Shown here: positions 1-5,301 of the stretch, one piece after another
How the letters are laid out: each line of letters begins with the position of its first letter
How positions within the stretch are numbered: the first letter of the stretch is position 1
NCBI GenBank assembly: GCA_023428185.1
Contig: JAEYYZ010000065.1
Span: forward strand, 1 to 5,901
Reading direction: 5' to 3'
DNA length: 5,901 nt
Source: Actinomycetes bacterium
GTDB lineage: Bacteria; Actinomycetota; Actinomycetes; Actinomycetales; Demequinaceae
The notes under the pieces: model-generated
The model's database searches: none
What the model saw: only the letters and a program-made list of their open reading frames with translations
Told to the model about the DNA's origin: nothing
Position numbers and translations under genes: made by a program

Positions 1-72
1 CGTCCCGTGTTGCGCCTCAACCTCACTGACGCGAGCCAGGTGGCGCGAATCACTGCGCTCCTGGCAGGCTGA
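1..72 (+). CDS. C-terminal end of an upstream gene, possibly glucose-6-phosphate isomerase (partial)
   Basis: An open frame runs from the left edge to a TGA at 70-72 and gives 23 residues, starting RPVLRLNLTD and ending ITALLAG. It lies on the same strand as zwf and stops 4 bp before the zwf start, so it is very probably the preceding gene of the same operon. In many actinobacteria the gene just before zwf is pgi or the transaldolase gene tal, and the basic/hydrophobic tail would suit the end of Pgi. That assignment rests on gene order rather than on a diagnostic motif, because the fragment is too short to carry one. The coding frame is likely; the identity is uncertain. Confidence 0.5.
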   Translation, partial: RPVLRLNLTDASQVARITALLAG

Positions 73-76
73 GCGC

Positions 77-1594
77 GTGCCCAACCCGTTACGCGATCCG
101 CGCGACCGGAGGCTCCCCCGCATCGCAGGCTCTTGTGGCTTAGTGATGTTCGGAGTCACCGGTGACCTTGCGCGCAAGAAACTGATGCCAGCGGTCTATG
201 ACCTTGCGAACCGTGGCCTCCTGCCACCCGCCTTTGCTCTGACGGGCTTTGCTCGCCGTGACTGGGGCCGTGAGGACTTCGCTCAAGTGGTCCACGACTC
301 TGTACGGGAGTACGCGCGAACCCCGTTCCGCGAGGAGACTTGGAACCAGCTTGCCGACGGAATCCGCTTTGTCCAGGGCACCTTCGATGACCCCGAGGCG
401 TTCCGCGAGCTCAAGGCCACCGTTGAGGAGCTAGACGAGCGTCGGGGAACGGGCGGCAACCACGCTTTCTACCTGTCGATCCCTCCGGCTGCGTTCCCCC
501 AGGTGGTCAAACAACTACGCGACTCTGGGTTGTCGGACCCCAAAGAGGGCACGTGGCGACGTGTAGTTATCGAGAAGCCATTTGGCCACAACCTTGAGAC
601 CGCTAACGAGCTCGACGCCGTCGTAAGCGAAGTGTTCCCGCCAGATTCGGTATTCCGCATCGACCACTACTTGGGCAAAGAGACGGTGCAGAACCTCTTG
701 GCTCTGCGTTTTGCCAACCAATTGTTTGAGCCCATCTGGAACTCCCAGTACATCGACCATGTGCAAATCACCATGGCCGAGGACATCGGCATTGGCTCCC
801 GGGCTGGATACTTCGACGGTATTGGCACGGCTCGAGACGTCATCCAAAACCACTTGCTCCAGCTCTTTGCCCTCACCGCTATGGAGGAACCGGCGAGTTT
901 TGATGCCGCGGATCTGCAAGCGGAGAAGATCAAGGTGCTGCGCGCGGCAACGCTGCCCCGTGACTTGGACCTCGGTACTGCACGCGGGCAATACGCGGCG
1001 GGTTGGCGTGGCGGGGAGCGCGTAGGCGGATTCCTTGATGAAGACGGCATTTCGCCTGACTCGATCACGGAGACGTATGCCGCCATCCAGATCGACGTCC
1101 CCAATCGTCGCTGGGCCGGCACCCCGTTCTATCTCCGCGCGGGTAAGCGCCTTGGCAGGCGTGTGACCGAAATTGCCTTGGTGTTCAAGAAAGTGCCGAT
1201 GCCGTACTTCCAGCAAGTGGAAGGCTCGGATGTGGGTTCCAATGCTTTGGTCATTCGCGTTCAACCCGATGAGGGTGTGACGTTGAAGTTCGGTTCCAAA
1301 GTGCCTGGTACCACCATGGAAGTGCGTGACGTCACCATGGACTTTGCCTACGGCAACGCCTTCACCGAAACCTCGCCCGAGGCATACGAACGCCTCATCC
1401 TCGACGTGTTGCTCGGCGATCCGCCGCTGTTCCCCACGCACGAAGAAGTCGCCCTGTCGTGGCAGATCCTGGATCCCATCACTGCTCACTGGGCCACGCG
1501 TGGCCAACCTGAGCAGTACCGATCCGGTACGTGGGGCCCTGCAGGCGCCGATGCCATGCTCGCGCGTGACGGCAGAGTCTGGAGACGCCCATGA
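77..1594 (+). CDS. zwf: Glucose-6-phosphate 1-dehydrogenase
   Basis: This cytoplasmic enzyme oxidises glucose 6-phosphate to 6-phosphogluconolactone and reduces NADP+ (or NAD+), the committed step of the oxidative pentose phosphate pathway. The 505-residue product has the usual family length. The N-terminal Rossmann nucleotide-binding motif GVTGDLARKKL is at residues 26-36, followed by EKPFG at 166-170. The substrate site RIDHYLGKETVQN is at 194-206, with D196 and H197 matching the conserved Asp-His pair. RDVIQNHLLQ at 253-262 carries H259, the expected general base (Leuconostoc H240 equivalent). The C-terminal domain looks complete. The start is a GTG 4 bp after the upstream stop with a weak GCAGG at 64-68; the next ATG (146) lies within the nucleotide-binding strand, so a later start is unlikely. 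Its stop overlaps opcA by four bases. All key residues are present and nothing is broken. Confidence 0.97.
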   Translation: MPNPLRDPRDRRLPRIAGSCGLVMFGVTGDLARKKLMPAVYDLANRGLLPPAFALTGFARRDWGREDFAQVVHDSVREYARTPFREETWNQLADGIRFVQGTFDDPEAFRELKATVEELDERRGTGGNHAFYLSIPPAAFPQVVKQLRDSGLSDPKEGTWRRVVIEKPFGHNLETANELDAVVSEVFPPDSVFRIDHYLGKETVQNLLALRFANQLFEPIWNSQYIDHVQITMAEDIGIGSRAGYFDGIGTARDVIQNHLLQLFALTAMEEPASFDAADLQAEKIKVLRAATLPRDLDLGTARGQYAAGWRGGERVGGFLDEDGISPDSITETYAAIQIDVPNRRWAGTPFYLRAGKRLGRRVTEIALVFKKVPMPYFQQVEGSDVGSNALVIRVQPDEGVTLKFGSKVPGTTMEVRDVTMDFAYGNAFTETSPEAYERLILDVLLGDPPLFPTHEEVALSWQILDPITAHWATRGQPEQYRSGTWGPAGADAMLARDGRVWRRP

Positions 1595-2496
1595 TCATTC
1601 CCATGCCCGCCACCACCACGGTAGAAATCAACCGTCGGCTAGTGGACACGCGTAAAGAGGGCGGCGTGATCACTCTGGGTCGAGTCATGACCCTTGTCAT
1701 CGATGCCACGGGCGCAAACCATGATGAGGCAATCGCCACGGCCAACGTGGCCTCCCGTGAGCACCCATGCCGCATCATCGTGTTTGCTCCTCGTGAGGGT
1801 GGCGAAGACCGGCTGGACGCGGAAATCCGAGTGGGCGGTGACGCCGGGGCGTCCGAAGTCATTGTGTTGCAACCCTCTGGAGAGATGGTGGGACACCCAG
1901 ACACCCTCGTCACTCCCCTGCTCTTGCCAGACGCGCCCATCGTCGCGTGGTGGCCCGCCACGGTGCCTGTGGATTCCGCAAGTTCCGGCATCGGCTCTAT
2001 GGCTCAACGGCGCATCACCGACACTAAAGGCGAGGCGGATCCTGCCGGGGTGCTACGCAGGCTGGCCAAGGAGTACCGCCCTGGAGACACCGACCTGGCG
2101 TGGACGCGTCTCACCCGATGGCGCGCGTTGCTCGCAGCGGCATTGGAGCAAGTGGAGGACCAGCGGGTGAGCCTCGCACGCGTGCACGGCGACACCAACA
2201 GTCCGTCCATTTTGCTCTTTGGCGCGTGGCTCAAACACGCGCTCGGGTGCGAATTTGAGGCCACGTACGACGACTCGGTCAAGGGCCTTCAGCACGTGAT
2301 CCTGGAAACCCCGGCTGGCAACATTTCTATCTCGCGTCCAGACGGACACAACGCGATCATCGACCAGCCCGGTCAACCCAGCCACGTCATCGCTTTGCCT
2401 GCGCGCACGCTCAATGAATGCTTGGCTGAGGAACTCCGCCGCATGGACGACGACCCTGTGTACGGCGAGGTACTGGCAGCTTACGGAGCCCAGTAA
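1591..2496 (+). CDS. opcA: Glucose-6-phosphate dehydrogenase assembly protein OpcA
   Basis: OpcA is the partner needed for full assembly or activity of glucose-6-phosphate dehydrogenase in cyanobacteria and actinobacteria; it has no known catalytic activity of its own. The 301-residue product shows the family's conserved blocks: GRVMTLVI at 30-37, HPCRIIVFAP at 58-67, ASEVIVL at 87-93, the strongly conserved LLLPDAPIVAWWP at 110-122, and DTDLAWTRLTRWRALLAAAL at 166-185. The start ATG overlaps the zwf stop in an ATGA arrangement. GGAGA at 1581-1585 sits 5 nt before it, which favours 1591 over the second in-frame ATG at 1603. It ends in a TAATG overlap with pgl. Being directly next to its client enzyme fits co-expression of the complex. 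No signal peptide or membrane segment is visible, so it should be cytoplasmic. Confidence 0.95.
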   Translation: MIIPMPATTTVEINRRLVDTRKEGGVITLGRVMTLVIDATGANHDEAIATANVASREHPCRIIVFAPREGGEDRLDAEIRVGGDAGASEVIVLQPSGEMVGHPDTLVTPLLLPDAPIVAWWPATVPVDSASSGIGSMAQRRITDTKGEADPAGVLRRLAKEYRPGDTDLAWTRLTRWRALLAAALEQVEDQRVSLARVHGDTNSPSILLFGAWLKHALGCEFEATYDDSVKGLQHVILETPAGNISISRPDGHNAIIDQPGQPSHVIALPARTLNECLAEELRRMDDDPVYGEVLAAYGAQ

Positions 2497-3239
2497 TGGC
2501 CATGTCACGCAGCGTCATCGTTTACGCCGATGCCGACGCCGTGGCGGAGACAACAGGCGCACGCTTGCTCATCGCCATGGGTGACGCGATTGCCCAGCGC
2601 GGCGTGGCTCACGTAGTACTCACCGGTGGCACGGTGGGCATCGAACTTCTACGCCGGGCGGCGGTGTCACCCCTCGCCGGCACGGTCGACTGGACCAGTG
2701 TCCACGTGTGGTGGGGTGATGAACGCTTTGTGCCTACAGGTCACGCCGATCGCAACGAGGGTCAGGCCCAGGACGCCTTGCTACGTCACGTGCCTTTGCC
2801 TGAAGAGAACATTCACCGCATGGGCGCCTCGGACCAGTTCGAGACAGCGGCCGATGCAGCAACCGCGTATGAGGCACTCCTTGGGCACTACGGAGATCCG
2901 CAATGGGACGTTGCACTCTTTGGAATGGGCCCCGACGGACACGTGGCAAGTCTGTTCCCGGGACGTGCCGACATCCCGACGCATCGGGTTGAATTCGATG
3001 TCACAGCGCCGCGTGCGTTGCCGGTAGTCGACTCCCCCAAGCCACCTTCAGAGCGGGTCACCATGACGCTATCGACCATCAACCACGCCAGGCAGGTGTG
3101 GATCGTGGCAACTGGCGCAGAGAAGGCACCTGCAGTGGCCGACGCTTTGAGACAGGGTTCCACACTCCCGGCCGCCGCTATCGGTGGCACCGACGCCACT
3201 CTTTGGCTCATCGACGCCGCGGCGTCGACCCAAGTCTGA
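2496..3239 (+). CDS. pgl: 6-phosphogluconolactonase
   Basis: It hydrolyses 6-phosphogluconolactone, the zwf product, to 6-phosphogluconate in the cytoplasm. The 247-residue length is normal for the bacterial Pgl/NagB-like family. Visible motifs are the phosphate-binding LTGGTVG at 42-48, WWGDERFVP at 72-80, GMGPDGHVASLFPG at 143-156 with the expected catalytic H149, PKPPSERVTMT at 181-191, and GAEKAP at 207-212. The ATG shares one base with the opcA stop. CGGAG at 2484-2488 lies 7 nt before it but 13 nt before the alternative ATG at 2502, so the first start is preferred. It is the last gene of the rightward operon, and its TGA is followed almost at once by the 42-bp repeats. Product and boundaries are secure. 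Confidence 0.96.
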   Translation: MAMSRSVIVYADADAVAETTGARLLIAMGDAIAQRGVAHVVLTGGTVGIELLRRAAVSPLAGTVDWTSVHVWWGDERFVPTGHADRNEGQAQDALLRHVPLPEENIHRMGASDQFETAADAATAYEALLGHYGDPQWDVALFGMGPDGHVASLFPGRADIPTHRVEFDVTAPRALPVVDSPKPPSERVTMTLSTINHARQVWIVATGAEKAPAVADALRQGSTLPAAAIGGTDATLWLIDAAASTQV

Positions 3240-3240
3240 T

Positions 3241-3331
3241 TGAGGAACTTCACCTCGCGCGTCGGCGTGCGCGCAGTGCTCCTGAGGAACTTCACCTCGC
3301 GCGTCGGCGTGCGCGCAGTGCCCCTGAGGAA
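3241..3331. repeat. Two tandem 42-bp direct repeats plus a partial third
   Basis: Unit 1 (3241-3282) and unit 2 (3283-3324) are 42 bp each and differ at one base only (T at 3280 versus C at 3322). A third copy begins at 3325 with TGAGGAA and then diverges. Each unit begins with TGAGGAACTTCACCTCGCGC and contains a short GC-rich inverted repeat, GCGCG...CGCGC (3257-3261 with 3270-3274 in unit 1). The array begins 2 bp after the pgl stop codon, between two convergent genes. The near identity of the two units points to recent duplication. Because 42 is a multiple of three, frames stay open through the array on both strands, but I see no sign that it is translated. Confidence 0.93.
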
Positions 3332-3422
3332 GTCCAGCCGTGTGACGTGTCCAACCACCCATCAGACCTGGAGTTCCTCGGTGGAGCCATCTCGAGAGCG
3401 ACACGCGAGCAGGATTTCCTCA
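3283..3422. repeat. Imperfect long inverted repeat between convergent genes
   Basis: The sequence after the tandem array holds a diverged copy of the same unit in opposite orientation. Inner arms are GAGGAAGTCCAG (3326-3337) and CTGGAGTTCCTC (3368-3379), complementary at 11 of 12 positions around a 30-nt loop. Outer arms 3283-3306 and 3399-3422 match in inverted sense at 19 of 24 positions. The two TTCCTC boxes on the right (3374 and 3416) are exactly 42 bp apart, the same period as the direct repeats. The part of the right-hand unit between them is largely decayed. The whole could fold as an interrupted hairpin in transcripts from either strand. Position suggests a bidirectional transcription end, but no T-run is present. 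A mobile or repeated intergenic element is the main alternative. Confidence 0.7.
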
Positions 3423-3447
3423 CGAGACGCGGCAGGCGACGTGGCGC

Positions 3448-3729
3448 TTAGTGCTTCTTGCCCATCAGCAAGTCCCTGCCCTCTGCTTGAACATGCTCGG
3501 GTGCGGGTAGTCGGTCCGCGATAGCACGCACAATGGCTTCGATGTTGAAGAGGTCAGGTTTGGTGTAAATCACCTCTCCGTCCGCACGGAAGGTGAAGAC
3601 TCCTGCACGGCCCGTCTTGAGGCTCACAGAGTCCACGCGGTTTCCGAACTCCTCGAGGAGTCGCACCTGAGCTTCGACGGCTTTGGGCAAGTAGCCGCAC
3701 GGCACGCAGTATTCGATCTCGATCTTCAC
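3448..3729 (-). CDS. SelW/Rdx-family thioredoxin-like redox protein (SelT/SelW/SelH domain, Cys form)
   Basis: The 93-residue product matches the small Rdx (SelT/SelW/SelH) family, a thioredoxin-like fold with a redox CxxC or CxxU motif. The motif is C8-V-P-C11 in IEYCVPCGYLPKA just after the first strand, and the usual central strands appear as GVFTFRADGEVIYTK (43-57). Both positions are cysteine, so it is not a selenoprotein. The physiological substrate is unknown for most bacterial members; a thiol-disulfide role is inferred. I chose the GTG at 3727-3729 because GAGGAGA (minus strand, 3734-3740) lies 4 nt before it and the domain starts right there. A longer reading from 3759 would add ten residues upstream of that ribosome site. 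It lies 75 bp after rbpA on the same strand and is the last gene before the convergent repeat region. No signal peptide or membrane segment is seen; the lysine-rich tail (MGKKH) is of unknown importance. Confidence 0.85.
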   Translation of the reverse strand: MKIEIEYCVPCGYLPKAVEAQVRLLEEFGNRVDSVSLKTGRAGVFTFRADGEVIYTKPDLFNIEAIVRAIADRLPAPEHVQAEGRDLLMGKKH

Positions 3730-3733
3730 AGGG

Positions 3734-3740
3734 TCTCCTC
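3734..3740 (-). promoter_or_regulatory. Ribosome binding site that fixes the SelW/Rdx-like gene start
   Basis: The minus strand reads GAGGAGA, a strong Shine-Dalgarno sequence, 4 nt before the GTG at 3729. It decides in favour of the 93-residue protein over a longer reading. Confidence 0.8.
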
Positions 3741-3764
3741 GTCGACTACGGGCGCGCACTTGCT

Positions 3765-3788
3765 GTCAACGCCTCTACGGGCGTCAAC
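3765..3788 (-). other. Hairpin between rbpA and the SelW/Rdx-like gene
   Basis: Read on the minus strand, GTTGACGCC (3788-3780) and GGCGTTGAC (3773-3765) form a nine-pair RNA stem with two G-U pairs and a six-base loop (CGTAGA). In the plus-strand transcript the wobble positions become mismatches, leaving a five-pair core, so the structure is stronger in the direction these genes are transcribed. It begins 17 nt after the rbpA stop. No U-run follows, so a partial terminator, processing site or mRNA-stabilising stem are all possible. Confidence 0.5.
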
Positions 3789-3804
3789 CTTGCTTGGCGC
3801 CCCG

Positions 3805-4164
3805 CTATTCCGCGGCGACGTATGAGCGACGAGCCCGCAGCGCCTCGAGCGCCTCTTCGAGCAAAGCTTCACCCTCAGGCTGAGTGCGGCGCTCCTTGAC
3901 GTACGCGAGGTGCGTCTTGTACGGCTCATTGCGGATGGGCTCGGGCGGGTTGTCCGGGTCCAAACCCGCGGGGAGACCGCAACGGGGGCAATCCCATTCC
4001 GCCGGGATCTCACGGTCTTCAGAGATCGCGAATGACGGGCTAGTCACGTGCCCGTTGACGCAGTAGTACGAGAAGATTTCGCGCGGTGCACTTTCACCGC
4101 GTTCTGCTTCACCCAACGGACCCGCGCCTACGCGCGAACCGCGGATGGCGTTTCCGCCTGCCAT
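3805..4164 (-). CDS. rbpA: RNA polymerase-binding protein RbpA
   Basis: RbpA is an actinobacterial transcription factor that binds RNA polymerase and group 1/2 sigma factors and helps open-complex formation. The 119-residue protein shows the family layout. The N-terminal tail starts MAGGNAIRGSRVGAGP. The core has C35-VNG-H39 and C59-PR-C62, the full set of candidate zinc ligands. The basic linker contains RNEPYKTHLAYVKERR at 78-93, and the C-terminal sigma-interaction helix is LLEEALEALRARR at 101-113. The ATG at 4162-4164 is preceded on the minus strand by purine-rich AGGGGGCAGGGA, and MAGG is the typical family start. It follows secG by 30 bp, so co-transcription is likely, although an internal promoter inside secG cannot be excluded. 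In Streptomyces rbpA responds to disulfide stress through SigR; I saw no convincing SigR-type promoter here. Confidence 0.96.
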   Translation of the reverse strand: MAGGNAIRGSRVGAGPLGEAERGESAPREIFSYYCVNGHVTSPSFAISEDREIPAEWDCPRCGLPAGLDPDNPPEPIRNEPYKTHLAYVKERRTQPEGEALLEEALEALRARRSYVAAE

Positions 4165-4194
4165 TCCCTGCCCCCTAGCCTGGGCTTCCTTGCC

Positions 4195-4440
4195 CTACGA
4201 TGCGAAACGCGCGATGAGGCCAAGAAGGACGATGACCATCCCCCACAGCGTCGCGACGCCCCACGTGATTCGAGTGAGATTGCGTTCACCAACGGCCGAC
4301 GACTGGATTCCAGACGCAATACCGCCACCAAACATGTCAGTGATGCCTCCACCGCGACCACGATGGATGAGTACGAGACCAATGAGAATCACGCTGGTCA
4401 GCACCAAAGTGATCCACAAACCGGTTGACAGAACTTCCAC
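4195..4440 (-). CDS. secG: Preprotein translocase subunit SecG
   Basis: SecG is the small auxiliary subunit of the SecYEG channel in the cytoplasmic membrane. The 81-residue length is typical. Two hydrophobic segments are clear, about residues 6-26 and 57-77, joined by a loop with RGRGGGITDMFGGG (27-40) and ending in the NLTR motif (54-57) just before the second segment; all of this is characteristic of SecG. The start is a GTG (4438-4440) preceded by AGGGAG on the minus strand about 6 nt upstream. It lies 69 bp downstream of tpiA and 30 bp upstream of rbpA. Having secG directly after pgk-tpiA is a common arrangement in bacteria, including actinobacteria. Confidence 0.94.
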   Translation of the reverse strand: MEVLSTGLWITLVLTSVILIGLVLIHRGRGGGITDMFGGGIASGIQSSAVGERNLTRITWGVATLWGMVIVLLGLIARFAS

Positions 4441-4482
4441 AGCACTCCCTGACGTATGAACGTGGCTACCAGGATACGCGAC

Positions 4483-4499
4483 GCCGCACGCAGTGCGGC
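4483..4499 (-). other. Perfect hairpin between tpiA and secG
   Basis: GCCGCAC (4483-4489) and GTGCGGC (4493-4499) are perfect inverted repeats, giving a seven-pair, very GC-rich stem with a three-base loop. It starts 10 nt after the tpiA stop. In the minus-strand transcript no U-run follows, so it is not a classical intrinsic terminator. A partial terminator, attenuator or 3' stabiliser that lowers secG/rbpA output relative to the glycolytic genes would fit its position, but that is inference. Confidence 0.55.
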
Positions 4500-4509
4500 A
4501 CCTCCTGGA

Positions 4510-5298
4510 CTATCCGATGACGTGCGACTGGAATCGGGCGATCTTGGAGAACTCCTCGGGGTCCAAGCTCGCACCGCCAACGAGAGCGCCGTCCACGTCA
4601 GTCTCGGCCATGATCGATGCGATGTTGCCCGACTTCACCGAGCCGCCGTACAACACGCGGACGCCGTCAGCGAGTTCCTGGGTGTAGAGCTCGGCAATGC
4701 GGGCGCGGATGGCGCCGCACACTTCTTGAGCGTCGGCAGGGGTGGCAACTTCACCCGTGCCAATGGCCCACACGGGCTCGTAGGCGATCACTACGTCTTT
4801 GGCCTTGTCAGCCGGAAGACCCTCCAGTGCACCGTCCACCTGAGCAAGCGTGTAGGAGACTTGGTCGCCCGCCTTGCGGATGTCCAGGCCTTCACCCACA
4901 CACACAATGGGAACGATGCCCGCAGCGAAGGCGGCCTTGGTCTTGGCGTTCACCACAGCATCGGACTCACCGTGGTACTCGCGACGCTCAGAGTGGCCCA
5001 CGGCCACGTAGGTCACGTTGAGTTTGGCAAGTTGACTTCCTGAGACCTCGCCCGTGTACGCGCCGGACTCGTGTGCGGAGATGTCTTGAGCACCCAACTT
5101 CACAGCGATCTTGTCCGCATCGAGCAAAGTCTGGACGGAACGCAAAGACGTGAACGAGGGCAACACGGCAACCTCTACGGCCTCAAAGTCGTGCTTGGCG
5201 TCCTGGAGCAACCATGCGAGCTTCTGAACGCCGTGCGTGGCCTCCAGGTGGTCAAGGTTGAGCTTCCAGTTGCCTGCAATGAGCGGGGTACGTGCCAT
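4510..5298 (-). CDS. tpiA: Triosephosphate isomerase
   Basis: This cytoplasmic glycolytic enzyme interconverts dihydroxyacetone phosphate and glyceraldehyde 3-phosphate. The 262-residue protein is a full TIM barrel. The N-terminal AGNWKLN (8-14) carries catalytic K12; VGHSERR (100-106) carries H102; YEPVWAIGTG (173-182) carries the base E174 and is followed by the flexible loop; the phosphate-binding YGGSV (217-221) and DGALVGGASL (236-245) are in place. The ATG at 5296-5298 follows the pgk stop by 3 bp, with GGAGGG on the minus strand (5306-5311) inside the end of pgk, 7 nt before the start, suggesting translational coupling. The C-terminus is a little longer than the minimal family length but looks normal for actinobacteria. 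Residues needed for catalysis are all present. Confidence 0.97.
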   Translation of the reverse strand: MARTPLIAGNWKLNLDHLEATHGVQKLAWLLQDAKHDFEAVEVAVLPSFTSLRSVQTLLDADKIAVKLGAQDISAHESGAYTGEVSGSQLAKLNVTYVAVGHSERREYHGESDAVVNAKTKAAFAAGIVPIVCVGEGLDIRKAGDQVSYTLAQVDGALEGLPADKAKDVVIAYEPVWAIGTGEVATPADAQEVCGAIRARIAELYTQELADGVRVLYGGSVKSGNIASIMAETDVDGALVGGASLDPEEFSKIARFQSHVIG

Positions 5299-5301
5299 GG
5301 T

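Noticed and set aside
140..142. TTA leucine codon early in zwf, as a possible bldA-type control point
   Set aside because: The idea applies to Streptomyces-like genomes where TTA is very rare; nothing here shows this organism is one, and the base composition is more moderate.
515..1507. A 330-codon open frame on the minus strand, antisense to zwf
   Set aside because: It lies wholly opposite a secure gene, shows no recognisable motif, and long antisense frames are common in GC-rich DNA.
3241..3324. Possible CRISPR-like array
   Set aside because: The units abut directly with no unique spacers, there are only two full copies, and no cas genes are nearby.
2888..3358. Minus-strand open frame through the repeats, encoding a duplicated ARTPTREVKFL peptide
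   Set aside because: It mostly overlaps pgl antisense, and the peptide repeat is simply the 42-bp (14-codon) DNA repeat kept in frame. The plus-strand frames at 3098-3451 and 3240-3524 have the same origin. No domain or good ribosome site supports them.
3448..3729. Selenoprotein possibility for the SelW/Rdx-like gene
   Set aside because: The redox motif is CVPC with ordinary cysteine codons and there is no in-frame TGA before the normal stop.
4456..5043. A 195-codon plus-strand open frame opposite tpiA
   Set aside because: It is the antisense shadow of tpiA and has no recognisable family features.
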